Source: Nicotiana tabacum (lineage: Eukaryota > Streptophyta > Magnoliopsida > Solanales > Solanaceae). Taken from it: a DNA stretch of 64,000 nucleotides. A program made the position numbers and the translations under genes. Where the stretch lies: positions 69,259,990-69,323,989 of the forward strand of contig NC_134095.1 in NCBI RefSeq assembly GCF_000715075.1. The letters run 5' to 3'. A model generated the notes under the pieces. It ran no database searches, had not been told where the DNA came from, and worked only from the letters and a program-made list of their open reading frames with translations. Each line of letters opens with the position of its first letter. The first letter of the stretch is position 1. This document shows, in pieces, positions 21,751 to 33,608 of this stretch.

Positions 21751-22500
21751 GTCCGACCCCCTGAACTGGGAACCTTTCTGGGTCAACCTGGTCATCGGGA
21801 TGCTATAAATGAAAACCCTCCACGAAACGACGGTAATAACCTGCCAAACACAAGATATTCCAGATCTCTATAGCTGATGTAGGTCTAGGCCAATCCTAGA
21901 CTGCCTCTATCTTTTTAGACCCACCTGAATACCCTCTATTGATACGACGTGACCCAGGAATGCTACTGAACTCAACCAAAACTCACATTGTGAAAACTTA
22001 GCATACAACTGGTTGTCGCTCAGAGTTTGGAGAACGACTCAAAGATGCTGCTCCTGCTCCTCTCGGCTGTGGGAGTAGATCAAGATATCATCAATGAAAA
22101 TAATCACAAAGGAATCCTGATAAGGATTGAACAACCGGTTCATCAAATCCATAAAGGTTGCTGTGTATTTGTCAACCCAAATGACATCACTAAGAAGTTA
22201 TGATGCCCGTACAAAGTTCAAAAAGTTGTCTTTGGAACATCGGATTCCCTAATCCTCAACTGATGGTAGCCATATCTCAAAGCAATCTTCAAAAATACCT
22301 TGGCACCCTCAAGCTGATCAAACAAATCGTCAATCCTTGGCAATGGATACTTTTTTTTTATGGTAACTTTGTTTAACTGTTGATAGTCTATGCACATCCT
22401 CATCGACCCATCCTTCTTCTTAACAGACAACACCGGCATACCCCTTAGGTCTAATAAAGCTCTTATCAAGCAAGTCTTGCAACTGTTCTTTCAATACTTT
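21750..22500 (-). pseudogene. Reverse transcriptase, copy B1
   Basis: RT residues run right to left: [29 protein letters not shown] (22390-22440), [17 protein letters not shown] (the usual SKIDL reads LKIAL, so one catalytic-area aspartate is lost), then [13 protein letters not shown] near 22070-22110. Frameshifts occur near 22150-22220 and in the thumb. The broken linker at 22440 (RPKGYAGV) lies where SPWGAPVLF is expected. Confidence 0.8.
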
Positions 22501-23025
22501 CAACTCTAGCGGGGCCATACGATATGGCGGGATAGAAATGGGCCGAGTGCCTGGAGCCAATTCAATGAAAAAGTTAATATCCCTATCGGGTGGCATCCCC
22601 GGCAGGTCCGCAAGAAATACCTCTAGAAACTCACAAACAACTGACACAGAATCCATAGAAGGAGCCTTAGCACTACACTCACGAACGTACGCCAAATAAG
22701 CCAAACACCCCTTCTCGACCATATACCGAGCCTTCATATATGAAATAACCCTGCTAAAAGAATGACCAGGAGTCCCTCTCCACTCTAATCGAGGCAACCC
22801 CGACAAAGCTAAGGTCACTGTCTTGGCAGGACAGTCCAATATAACATGATAAGGTGACAACCAATCCATCCCCAAAATAACATCGAAATCCACCATATCA
22901 AGAAGTAGGAGATCTAGAAGGGTCTCAAGACCCCCAATAATAACCATACATGAGCGATAGACACGATCTACAATAATAGAATCACCCACCGGTGTGGACA
23001 CATATATATGAGCACTCAAAGAATA
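22470..23025 (-). pseudogene. Protease region, copy B1, fused to an integrase piece
   Basis: The frame 22420-23085 reads through a junction at about 23025. On the right are residues of the integrase C-terminal module (ALYGRRCRLPVGWFD). On the left the sequence continues as protease (YVSTPVGDSIIVDRVYRSC, VILGMDWLSPYHVILDC) and the PR-RT linker (TRPISIPPYRMAP). The protease active-site segment (DPGST) is missing because the junction lies after it. This is a rearrangement scar, not a designed fusion. Confidence 0.85.
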
Positions 23026-23600
23026 ATCAAACCACCCAACCGGCAACCGACACCGCCTACCATATAAAGCCTTATAGGCAGCCATCTAGATGCTCGACTG
23101 ATAGCTATTGTTGTAGGCAAACTCCGCTAATGGAAAGAACTAATCCCAAGAACCTCCAAATCAATAACACATGCTCGGAGCATATACTCCAAAATCTGAA
23201 TAGTACGCTCGGACTGTCCGTCCCTCTAAGAATGAAATATTGTGCTCAACTCGACCCGCGTACCCAGATCATACTGTACTGCCCTCCAGAAATTCAAGGT
23301 AAACTGCATACCTCAGTCAGAAATGATAGACATGGGCACATCATGAAGATGAATGATCTCCCAGATATAAATCTCTACCAACCGCTCAGAAGAATAGGGA
23401 ACTGCCACATGATTGAAATGCGCTAACTTAGTCAGCATATCCATAATAACCCATACTGCGTCGAAATTACTCTGAGTCCGTGGGAGTCCAACAACGAACT
23501 CCATAGTGATATGCTCCCACTTCAACTCAGGAATCTCAATCTTCTGAAACAAACCATCAGGTCTTTGATGCTTGTACATTACCTACTAACAATTCAAAAA
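23026..23600 (-). pseudogene. Integrase core and truncated C-terminal module, copy B2
   Basis: The minus strand holds IIPELKWEHITMEFVVGLPRT-type sequence, FDAVWVIMDMLTKLAHF, VPMSIISD (23313-23579), the degraded QTDGQSERT area (23180-23230) and the start of the C-terminal module, which ends at GWFD (about 23030). Everything after that (GPY/F module, chromodomain) is absent because the B1 protease follows. Frame breaks occur at 23312 and 23586. Confidence 0.82.
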
Positions 23601-24420
23601 CCAAGCTACATACGCAACAATATCCTTCTTCGTCCTCCTCCACAAATTATGTTGCCGCAAGTAATGATACTTCTCGGCGCCCGGATGAATAAAATACCGG
23701 GAGCTATGTGCCTCATCTAAAATCAACTCACGAAGTCCATCCATATTAGGCACATAAACTCGACCCTGTATCCTCAAAACTCCGTCATCTCCAACTGTAA
23801 CCTGCTTGGCACCTCTATGTCGTACTGTGTCTCTAAGGGCAAGCAAATGAGGATCATCATACTGCCGATCTCTGATACGCTCAAATAATGAAGAATGAGT
23901 GTCTGTGCAAGCTAGAACACGGTTGGGCTCAGAAACATCCAACCTCACGAACTGATTGGCTAAAGCCTAAACATCCAAAGCAAGCGGTCTCTCACCAACT
24001 GGAATATACGCAAGGCTGCCCGTACTAGCTGACTTCCTACTCAAAGCATCAGCCACTGCATTGGCCTTCCTTTGCCTCAAATTTTGCTCCTTCTGCTTGA
24101 ACAAGTATAGCAAACTCTTGTGATCCGTGAACACCTCACACGACACGCCCTATAAATAGTGCCTCCAAATCTTCAGCGCGTGAACAATGGCACTAGCTAC
24201 AAATCATGAACTGGATAATTCTTCCCGTGGATCTTTAACTGACACTAAGCATATGCAATAACCTTTCTATTATGCATCAACACCGCACCAAGTCCAATAC
24301 GAGATGCATCACAATATACGGTATATGCCATGATCCTATGGGCAATACTAACACCGGCGTCGTAGTCAAAGCTGACTTGAGCTGCTGAAAGCTTGTCTCA
24401 CACTCGTCCAACCCCCTGAA
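23586..24420 (-). pseudogene. RNase H and integrase zinc finger, copy B2
   Basis: Frame 23586-23948 contains DRQYDDPHLLALRDTVRHRG, VPNMDGLREL, and HSSRYFIHPGAEKYHYLRQH with IVAYVAWFLNC. Upstream are remnants of RNase H ([13 protein letters not shown], then [11 protein letters not shown]) interrupted by stops between 24070 and 24200. It is more complete than B1, which lacks the KANAV segment. Confidence 0.78.
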
Positions 24421-25150
24421 CTAGGCACCTTTCCGGGTCAACCTAGTCATCGGGGATGCTATAAATAAAATCCCCTCCATAAACCGACGGTAATAACCCA
24501 CCAAACACAAGAAACTCCAGATCACTATAGCTAATGTAGGTCTAGGATAGTCCTTGACTGCCTCTATCTTCTTAGGATCCAGCTGAATACCTTCTGCTGA
24601 TACGACGTGACCCAAGAATGCTAGTAAACTCAACGAAAACTCACATTTTGAAAATTTAGCATACAACTGGCTGTCTCTCAGAGTCTGGAGAACGACTTGA
24701 AGATGCTGCTCGTGCTCCTCTCGGCTGCAGGAGTAGATCAATATATCATCAATGAAAACAAACACAAAGGACTCTAGATAAGGCTTGAACACCCAATTCA
24801 TCAAATCCATAAAGGCTGCTGGGGCATTTGTTATCCCAAAGGACATCACTAAGAAGTTATAACGCTTGTACAGAGTGCGAAAAGCTGTCTTAGGGACATA
24901 AGATGCCCTAATACTCAACTAATGGTAGCCATCTCAAATCAATCTTCGAAAATACCTTGGCACCCTGAAGTTTATCAAATAAATCGTCAATCCTTGGCAA
25001 TGGATACTTGTTCTTGATGGTGACTTTGTTCAACTGTCGATAGTCTATGCATATCCTCATTGACCCATCCTTCTTCTTAACAAACAACACCGGAGCACCC
25101 TAGGGAGAGACATTAGGTCTAATAAAGCCCTTATTAAGCAAGTCTTGCAA
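24421..25150 (-). pseudogene. Reverse transcriptase, copy B2
   Basis: Two frames: 24908-25090 ([42 protein letters not shown]) and 24421-24918 ([65 protein letters not shown]). The active site FIDD is intact, and finger and palm motifs are all visible. A frame break near 24910-24920 disrupts the GYHQLRI strand. Confidence 0.85.
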
Positions 25151-25800
25151 CTATTCTTTCAGTTCTTTCAACTCTGACGGGGCCATACGATATGGTAGGA
25201 TAGAAATGGGCCGAGGTCCTTGAGCCAAATCTTTGAAAAAGTTAATATCCCTGTCAGGTGGCATCCCCGATAGGTCCGCAAGAAATACCTCTAGAAACTC
25301 ACGAACAACTGGCACAGAATCCATAGAAGGAACCTCAGCACTGGAATCACGAACGTACGCCAAATAAGCCAAACACCCCTTCTCGACCATACGCCGAGCC
25401 TTCATATACGAAATAACCTAGCTGATAGAATGACCAGAAGTCCCTCTCCACTCCAATTGAGGCAACCCCAGCAAAGCTAAGGTCAATGTCTTGGTAGGAC
25501 AGTCCAATATAGCATGATAAGGTGACAACCAATCCATCCCCAAAATAATTTCAAAATCCACCATATCGAGAAGTAGTAGATCTACACGTGTCTCAAAACC
25601 CCCAATAATAACCACACACGAGCGATAGACACGATCTACAATAATAGAATCACCCACCATTATGGACACATATATAGGAGCACTCAAAGAATCACGAGGC
25701 AGAACCAAATATGTAGCAAAATAAGATGACACATATGAGTATGTAGACCCTGGATCAAATAGAACTGAAGCATATCTACTACAAACTAAAACCATATCTA
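25151..25800 (-). pseudogene. Protease and PR-RT linker, copy B2
   Basis: Frame 25418-25795 contains the active-site run VLFDPGSTYSYVSSYFATYL and ILGMDWLSPYHAILDC. The second frame 25151-25405 is the linker (MVEKGCLAYLAYVRDSS, VPVVREFLEVF, MPPDRDINFF, PISILPYRMAPSEL). The active site reads DPG rather than DSG/DTG, and the plus-strand copy near 57040 reads the same. One stop separates the two frames near 25410. Confidence 0.83.
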
Positions 25801-27400
25801 TGATATCTGCGTCGGAGAACTCAGCCTCAGGCCTGGGTGGGAAAGCATAACACTAGGGCTGGGCCCCACCACTCTGAACTATATCCCTGGGATGGCCTCC
25901 TGCTGTCTGGCCTCCACCTCTAGCAGCCCAACCTCTACCTCTAGCGGCCTGACCTTCACCTCTAACACCTTGACCCCTACCTCTAGGTGACTGAGCGGGT
26001 GGTGGAACACCCGATGCCAGAACTATGGCACGAGAACCCTGATGCTGAGAAGTGTTTGAGGCTCGAGGGAAAAATCTAGCAATATGCCTCGTATCGCTAC
26101 AAGTATAACAAGACTTCGGTTGCTGACCCTAAAGCTGACCCTAATGGCCTGAGTAACCACCCTGAAAACTCTGGAGCAGAGGTGCACAGATAGGAGCTGG
26201 TAATGCACTGTAGGGTAGCTGATCAGAATACTGCATATTAGAACCACGACCACCTGGAGCACCATGAAAAGCCTGAAGTGTTGAATGAAACGGCCTAGGA
26301 GGATAGCCTCTACCAAAAGAATCCCTGCTACCAGATGAGGCATCACTGAATCTTCTAGAATAATGAGGCCCCTTGTCAGACCCCTGACCATTCCCCTGCG
26401 CTAGAACCAACTCAACCCGCCTGGCCACATTTGCCGCATCCTGAAAAGAAATCTCTCTCCCTATCTCCTTAGCCATCTACAATCTAATAGGCTGAGTGAG
26501 TCCCTCAATAAACTTCCTTACCCTCTCTCTCTCTCGGTGGAGAGTATAAGAAGAGCATGACAAGCCAAACCAACAAACCCCGTCTCGTACTGGGTGACAG
26601 TCATATAACCCTACTGAAGACGCTCAAATCGCCTACGGTACTCGTCTCTCTAAGTGACCGAAAGGAACTTCTTGAGAAATAGCTACGAGAACTGGTCCCA
26701 AGTGAGAGCTGGTGACCCAGCTGGTCTGGACAAACAATAATCTCTCCACCATTTTTTGACAAAACCTGACAAACGGAAAGAAGCAAAGTGGACCCCATTG
26801 GTCTCCACTATCCCTATGTTCTGTAGAACCTTATGATAGCTATCCAAATAATCTTAGGGATCCTCTAAAGATATACCACCATATGTAGTAGTGAAAAGCT
26901 TGGTGAACCTATAATCTCTATAAGGCATCAGAAGACATAGCTGATCTATGACCGGCCTGAGCTACAACACCTGGTGGAACTACCTCAACTGGCTGAGCTA
27001 CTGGAGTCTGAAACTGTGGAGTCATCTTCTCCAGATTGTGAGTAGCGGGAGTCTATGTTCATCCCCAGCCTGAGAGACGACTGGTGCTACAGGAAGTATG
27101 CCTCCCTGAGTGACACTCTCCATAAGGCCCACTAGACGGACCAGAGCATCCTGGAGTACCGGGGTAGCGATGAATCCCTCTGAGACTTGAGCTGAGCCCT
27201 CTGGAACGGTCTAGGCTGGAACCTCATTATCAAGCTCTACCTGAGACTCCTCCACTAGTGATGCTGCTCTAGATTGGGCTATGCCCTAGCCTCGGCCTCT
27301 AACATGACCTCAGCCTCGTCCTCTGACTATCTTAGGAGCTGCTACTGGGGGCTCGGGCCGCTGATCAGCTAATGAAGTGGTACGCGCTCTCGCCATCTAT
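25800..27400 (-). pseudogene. Gag, internal B, broken
   Basis: Recognisable from the right are a basic N-terminus near 27260-27400, capsid-like residues in several frames (26601-26950), MAKEIGREISFQDAANVARRVELVLAQ (26390-26476), and the glycine/serine-rich RFSDASSGSRDSFGRGYPPRPF. The zinc knuckle is CYTCSDTRHIARFF near 26070-26115, in which the last cysteine of CCHC is phenylalanine. Multiple stops make it inactive. Confidence 0.82.
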
Positions 27401-27578
27401 GAAAGAATAGAGTAGAAGTTCAATTAGCATTGAGAAATCAAACCGCACGACAAAGATGAATATAAGTGAAATTGTTCCTAACTCTGTAGCCTTTAGGGGA
27501 GAAGCATAAACGTCTCTGTATCGATCCCTCAGACTCTACTATGCTTGTCTATGAATTGTAAGATCTAAGAAACCTAGG

Positions 27579-27590
27579 GCTCTGATACCA
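27579..27590 (-). other. Primer binding site, initiator tRNA-Met
   Basis: The minus strand reads TGGTATCAGAGC, an exact 12-base match to the usual plant initiator tRNA-Met site, three bases inside LTR3. Confidence 0.9.
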
Positions 27591-27593
27591 ACT

Positions 27594-29068
27594 TGTCACC
27601 ACCCGAATTTCCCACCGTCGGGACCGTGATGGCGTCTAACATTGTGCCCCGCTAGGCAAGCCAAAGTTACCGATTATTTTACCTTTTTCCTTTATCTTTT
27701 AACAATTTACATGTTAACTAAAGTAAATTAGCAGAATAAAAGCGGAAGATCAGGTTTTAACAGATTATCTTAATATTAATAACAAAACCGTAATAAATCT
27801 TCACCCTGAACTAGTGTCACAACTCACGGACGGTCTACGAATACAACAAATAATGGTCTGAACAATGAAATATACATATGTAAAGAAAAAAAATAGAATA
27901 GAAGGGGATGACAGGGCCTGCGGATGCCTGTAGGACTACCTTGGGTCTCCAATGGACTAAAGGCAGCCATCCGACTCTACTCACAAGGTCTGGCATCTAG
28001 ATCTGCACCAAAAGTGCATACTGCAGTATTAATAGAATTGACCCCATGTACTGTTAAGTGTCGAGCCTAACCTCGTCGAAGTAGTGACGAGGCTAGGACA
28101 AAACAAACATCATAAACCTGTGCAGTTAATTAGTACAATAACAGAGTAACATGTAACAAAAACAAATCAGATATAAACGAGAATGAGCAACATGCTATGG
28201 GGTATTCAACATAAAGAATTACAGCAATGAAGGAATTTAAGCAGTTAAAACACTTGAACCGAAAACAACAAATGAACACAGCAAGCAGATAATGCACGTC
28301 ATCACCCTTTGTGCTTTTACTCTCAATCCTCACCATACAGTCAATAATAGAAATGTGCACGGCATCACACTTCGTGTTTTATCACTCTTCCTTACCATAT
28401 GAATAATAAAAATGTGCACCGCATCACCCTTCGTGTTTTATCTATCTTCCTCACCATATGCATCAATATAAATGTAAATGTGCATGACATCATCCTTCAT
28501 GCTTTATCACTCTTTCCTCACCCAATCAGTAGAAACAATAACATCCCGGCAAGGGAATCAACAACAGAAACAAATACATCGCGGTAAGGGAATCATCTAT
28601 AACAATTCTCATTTCAGCAGTTACATCACAAATTAAATCTCAACATGATTCAATACTCAACAATGGTCAATTTCCAAGAAATACCATAAGACTTGTTCAA
28701 CATGGATAATCATCAATTTAGGCATGAATAGTACATAATAAGAATCACAATGGTCATAGTTTAAGACTCACTTGCATGCTCGACACCAACGTACAGATGC
28801 TCGTCACCACACAAAATACGTACTCACACTAACAAGTAGCAAATAAGACCACAACTCATATTCCCTTAAACTAAAGTTATATCAAACACTTAGCTCGATT
28901 CTACGGCCAAAGTCAAGCCTCAATTAATGCTTTTCCTTTGATTTCCAGTTCCAAACAGCCTGAATCTATTCATAATTATCTAATTAACATCAATTAATGC
29001 TAAATGAACCAATTCTAATGCATGATTATAGATTTCCCAATGTTTTCCCCAAAAAGTCAAAACCCGAC
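27594..29068 (-). repeat. LTR3, truncated (5' LTR of internal B)
   Basis: It starts TGTCACCACCCGAATTTCCC and follows LTR1 and LTR2 to AAAAAGTCAAAACCCGAC at 29068, where a foreign TGTCGCGCCCC begins. The promoter-proximal part with the dyad-word array is therefore not in the window. It keeps both hairpin repeat classes (28296-28520, 28541-28595) that LTR2 lost. Confidence 0.88.
28296..28520 (-). repeat. GCACG..CGTGC-type repeats in LTR3
   Basis: Four diverged copies occur (GCACGTCATCACCCTTTGTGC, GCACGGCATCACACTTCGTG, GCACCGCATCACCCTTCGTG, GCATGACATCATCCTTCATGC), with spacers rich in TCCTCACCATA. The arms are partly broken by transitions. Confidence 0.8.
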
Positions 29069-30399
29069 TGTCGCGCCCCTTTTTTCTCGCGAAATCGGGT
29101 TTGTGACATTTGAAAGGACAACTCGTTCCCTTTTGGGAATTGTGTTTGAATTGAAGAGTCGTCACCTAATGATTAAAGTACATTAGGACACTAGGAGGGG
29201 TTTGTTTTGAGAAAAACCAAAGATTTGTGTAAGGGCTTGAAATTATCCCGAGGGTAAGGTGTTAGGCACTCCTCAGGATCCACTAGTGTGGTTCCCGGCC
29301 AGGCTATGGTTGTGACTTTAAGTACAAATAATATGTAGGCAAGTAAGTCTTTCAAATAAGGGGTGGTTTTCACATAATGGTTGCAAATAGATGAAGTTAA
29401 AAGAAACGAAAGAAAAGCTGAAATTTTGAGAAAAATAGTTAGAAATTTGAAAGTAAACAATGAAATAAACAAATAAAGGGAAGAGGGTCCTAGGTGTATA
29501 AATAATATGGATCACCCCACACAATGCCCAGTAATCGCTCCTTGATGAGGGGTTACACGTGACATTATCACGTGGTCATCATATCCATATCTACCATTCC
29601 TACCTCGTTAAGGTATTAAAGAGTAGATCGGTCTCGTTTACTTATTGCATGCTATTACCCGCCCTAATCCTATCAGCCCCGGATATACTTGGGACTACTA
29701 TTCCTAAAAGGGAGGAGAAATTGGGCTTATTTGGGGGTTCAAAGGTAAAAATACTAAGGCAACAAGCAAAAATATATATATAGCAAGTATGGGAAGCACA
29801 TAAGCAAATAAGGCTCAAACAGGCCTCCTTAAATCAAAGAAAAGCATATAGTTTAGTATGTCTTACACGTACTGATTATGGTCTGATTAAACTTAAAAGT
29901 TAGGGCAGACTGATTTATTGTATATTTCAGATAAGAATCCCGAATCAGGTCTGCCTACTGGTTGTAGTTCATAAAATCTGATTTAGTTTATAAACTGTCC
30001 TATGGCTTGCCTAAGTGTTAGACAAAAACCTATAGGCATGATATCTACTGATTTCAGAAAAGATGAAGTATACTGATTTTAGAAAAGGTCGTCAGTTATT
30101 CAGGAAAGATGAGTTTTGACAAAAGATCATAAATTTTGCAGACATTAGACATTGTTGTTACTGGCTTTAGACTTATAAGCGAGTGAAACGTTTCATACTT
30201 GGTTGATAGTTCCTATAGGAATGCTTTCTATGCGTTGCTGATTTAAAAAAACAAACCTTTTGGACATAATAAGAATGCAGAAACCGTATAGGCATGACAT
30301 CTAATTGTAGTTGATTTTTAGAACCTATAGACATGTTTTCTACATGCATATGCAGAAGTCACGATATCTACATGAAAGTGCAGGGTCACTATAGTTATG

Positions 30400-30660
30400 G
30401 TATCTAAAAGAGAATGCTGAAGTTCCTATGGACGTGGTAACTAAATGAAAATTAAGAAAATCTTATAGACATGGCGACTAAATGAGAATGCAGAAATCTT
30501 ATAGGCATAGTAGCTATATAAAAATGCAGGAATCTTATAGACATGGTAGCTATATGAAAAATGCAGAAATATTATAGGCATAGTCTCTATATGAAAAAAT
30601 GCAGAAATCTTATAGGCATGGTAGCTATATGAAAAATACAGGAATCTTATAGGAAAGTTA
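30400..30660. repeat. Tandem repeat, about 39 bp unit
   Basis: About six to seven degenerate copies of GCAGAAATCTTATAGGCATG plus GTAGCTATATGAAAAAT follow one another. A-tract length and single bases vary. The pattern also appears more loosely upstream to about 30285 (CCTATAGACATG). Confidence 0.88.
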
Positions 30661-30907
30661 TCTACCCTTTTTTACATGCATCGTTACCCTTCCCTTTTCA
30701 CTAACCATCCCCAAAAGTTATTACAAGTTATTACAGTCCAAATAAAATAAAGAAAAATACATGAGAAATTGAAAATTACAACCAAGGAGAGCCTGATTCA
30801 GACTTCCTGTCTAAAATATGAAGTAAACCAACCATGATTCAAAGCCTTTCTCCCACTTGGGTGTGTTAGAGTTCCCTAAGAGTTTCATAAGAACTCCGGG
30901 CAGTGCT

Positions 30908-30912
30908 TACAC
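30908..30912. other. Target site duplication TACAC, left copy
   Basis: TACAC precedes the 5' LTR and is repeated at 63281-63285 right after the 3' LTR, proving that 30913-63280 was inserted as one unit into the TGTCGCG element. Confidence 0.92.
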
Positions 30913-33592
30913 TGTGAGACCCCATGTGTTTTTTCTCTTCTCTTATGTAATATACGTTACGTGGCATGGTTATATTAGGTATATACGATTGGGTATAGAA
31001 CATTGGGAGAATAAGACTGAAAATGTGTGGTAATATAAAGTAACTAACTAAAGCTTTAGGTCAAAGGAATCCCTTAAACAAAGGTTCGTGGTTAAAGAAA
31101 TGGCTCAGGTAGCACCCCGCGCGTTCAGAATGTTTAAGTTAACTTGCACCTGTGGGATAAGACTAAGAGTGTCTAATATGCTAAAAATAGTGTACTATGA
31201 GGTATTATAATATCACACGGGTCACATGTTAATTTTTGGAGTCAAGCAAGTTTCGAAATAAAGGTCGGCAAAGGTTATCGTAAATTCCTCAAATAATTTT
31301 TCTAAACTTTGGGTCAAATGTATCAGATCATTTTTCCCAATATATAATAATTTATGGGACCCACAACCTATCAAATTTAAGGTCTACAAGTCTAGTTAGG
31401 AACCAAAAAATCTCACATTAAACGGATATTGGAGTAAAAAGTTATGACTGTTTTACTCCAGACTATCCAGGCTGAAACCGGATCGCGAACCGAGCCGGGT
31501 CAAACAAGTGGTAAGTAAGCAAATCCGACTTGTAAGACCCAAAAACATTTTATTTTCGTCCCAAAATAGTGAGGGAGCTGAAGAGAGGGTTCCATTGTGT
31601 TCTTGAGTGATTAAGGTACATTTATAACAATTTCTACCGTTAAAGTTTGTCCCCGTGCCTAGAAACTCAATCTCTATGCTTTGCAATCGTTTCCCCCTTC
31701 TATTAGCTGTGTTTGGAGCTATGTTTGGAAGATAGGAATTTGTTGTTCTTGCTGGTTCTTCAGGATTTAAACTTGATTTTCCAAAATAATCATCTTGGGA
31801 TTCTTTTATGATCGTTTTTACAATGTTCTACGGACGTTTCGTCAAGATAGGGATATATGGCAAATCTGCCGATTTAAACTCAATTATGAACTGTTTATAT
31901 GTGCATATAAGCTGCATATATATAGTGTTTGCAAAGCTTAGGACGTAAAGAACAACTTTCGTGAAGGAACTACAGGCATTCGGACATTCGGTGGGAAGGT
32001 ATGTTAAGGCTAAGCTCCGTCCTTCCTTTTTGCACGAATTCTTGGAAATTCCTAAGACGTCAAATGTGATATTTTACTATTCTATTGCTATAAAGACCTT
32101 CTGTGAAAGGCATTGGGATCATAGTTGAAGTACTTTCATGATGCTCTTAGGTTGATATTCCACTCGTTCGGTTAATTAGGGAATTCGACATCTATATATG
32201 TTATTTTGTCGGTTTTCTTATCCATATGTCTATATATATGAATTCTTATTCATCTTTGGGTTGTGTGACTAAACAAAATAAAGGCATGTAGTATTTACGA
32301 TCAGTCCTTCTTCCTTGTTATAGTATATTTTAAAATCTCTAAAGTGACACATCAATTTCCAAAAATCACAAATATAATTTTTACGTTTAAACTATTAAAA
32401 CACTTGATTTTTGATATACTTTCCTTTACTAATTATCAAGAAATCAGGTATAAGGTCTAAGTGAAGCACCTTAAGCTTTTTATGAACATCTTCAGAGTTA
32501 AGTTATCTTTCTAAAAGTCGAGTTAAGTTTTCAAGCTTATTTATTCAAAGAAAACATATGAGGTTCCACGAGACAATTGTATGCGATTACGAAGGTGATT
32601 ATGAGATCATGCGGATAAGAGTACCTATGTGCCAAGATTGGCTAAGTTATTATTATGGCCTATTATGTGCATTCAAAGTTCATATCATACATGGCATATT
32701 ATGCATGGACTTCGAGCTATAATCAGAGGTAAGGGGGGCCTATTTTCCCGAAAAACTATATATATTGTACAGAAGGCCACAGGTTGGCAATATGATACCG
32801 GTTAGCTACCGGGAGAGACCTCCATTGCTAGCATTTGGTTGGGTATGTCATGCATTTTCATCAATATATATGTATTCATGACATACGCTTACACGAGCGT
32901 ACCATGCATAATTGATTACTATGAGGCCGGATGTCGGTCATGGAGGCTATAAGAGTTTCAGTGTCAGGTGGTTTCACTATTATATTTTTACATTAGCTAT
33001 GTATGATTCTACTTTCTGCCTTACATACCAGTACATTTTTATTCGTACTGATGTCCCGCTGCCTGGGGACACTGCATTTTTGTTTCGTGCGTGTAGGTCC
33101 AGGTAGGGACTCTGATCGACCGCTCCGCTAGGATTTCGGGGTTCAGCTGTGAATTGGTAAGCTCCACCTCTTCATGGAGATTTCATAGGATGGTTACTTT
33201 TATGTACAGTTTGGGTATAGTCGGGGCCTTGTTCCGACAGTGCTTATGACACTCTTAGAGGCTATTGTGGACACAGTATTCTGGGTTTCTTTTTGTAGCT
33301 TTCAGTCTCCAGCCCATAGGCTTGGCATGTATATATACGTGTGTAGGCATGTATGTCTCTAATCGCGGCCTCGTCGGCCAGCTAGTACTTTATTATTTTG
33401 GCTCGTCTACCTTTGTTTATATGGATTATTGTTATTCAGGTCATGACCTTAATGGTCTAGGCTTAGTATTTCAGATGTTGTGCTGCCCGATCTGTTGGGC
33501 CCCCTGTTTAGTTAGCTAGTATGTTTAGTGGCTAACTCGATCGAATACAGTATCGAGTGCCAGTCATGCCTCCCCTAGTTTGGGGCGTGACA
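30913..33592 (+). repeat. 5' LTR of the outer chromovirus
   Basis: It begins TGTGAGACCCC and ends GGGGCGTGACA. Compared by eye with the 3' LTR there are scattered substitutions and small indels, so the insertion is not very recent. A TATATATAG box (31917-31925) near its middle is a possible promoter. Unlike the other LTR families here it carries no dense dyad-word array. Confidence 0.93.
31917..31925 (+). promoter_or_regulatory. Candidate TATA box in 5' LTR
   Basis: TATATATAG follows CATATAAGCTGCA and is conserved in the 3' LTR at 61609-61617. The assignment is by consensus only, and other AT-rich motifs such as 31340-31350 are possible. Confidence 0.35.
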
Positions 33593-33596
33593 AACT

Positions 33597-33608
33597 TGAT
33601 ATCCAAGC
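33597..33608 (+). other. Degenerate primer binding site, initiator tRNA-Met type
   Basis: TGATATCCAAGC matches TGGTATCAGAGC at 9 of 12 positions and stands four bases after the LTR end, the normal place. The following CAGGTCGTGTCCCAGGG continues the leader. Confidence 0.7.

Larger units (their letters stand above)
7006..29068 (-). mobile_element. Tandem Tekay-like array: LTR1-internal A-LTR2-internal B-LTR3
   Basis: Three LTRs of one family (7006-9774, 17433-19756, 27594-29068) flank two internal regions, all minus strand. Internal A has its PPT beside LTR1 and its PBS beside LTR2. Internal B has its PPT beside LTR2 and its PBS beside LTR3. LTR2 is thus the 5' LTR of A and the 3' LTR of B. 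The PBS matches initiator tRNA-Met (TGGTATCAGAGC). LTR3 is cut at 29068 by the next insertion, so the far TSD (expected TCACA if 7001-7005 is the target) is outside the window. Both internal regions are pseudogenes. Confidence 0.88.
29069..30912. mobile_element. Left part of a non-coding element starting TGTCGCGCCCC
   Basis: The sequence turns from LTR3 into TGTCGCGCCCC at 29069, a typical LTR-like edge. No protein-coding motif follows in 1.8 kb. It contains a tandem repeat at 30400-30660. At 30912 it is interrupted by the chromovirus and resumes at 63281. It is probably an LTR or untranslated part of a Tat/Ogre-like element, judging by overall style only. Its other end and TSD lie outside the window. 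Confidence 0.6.
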
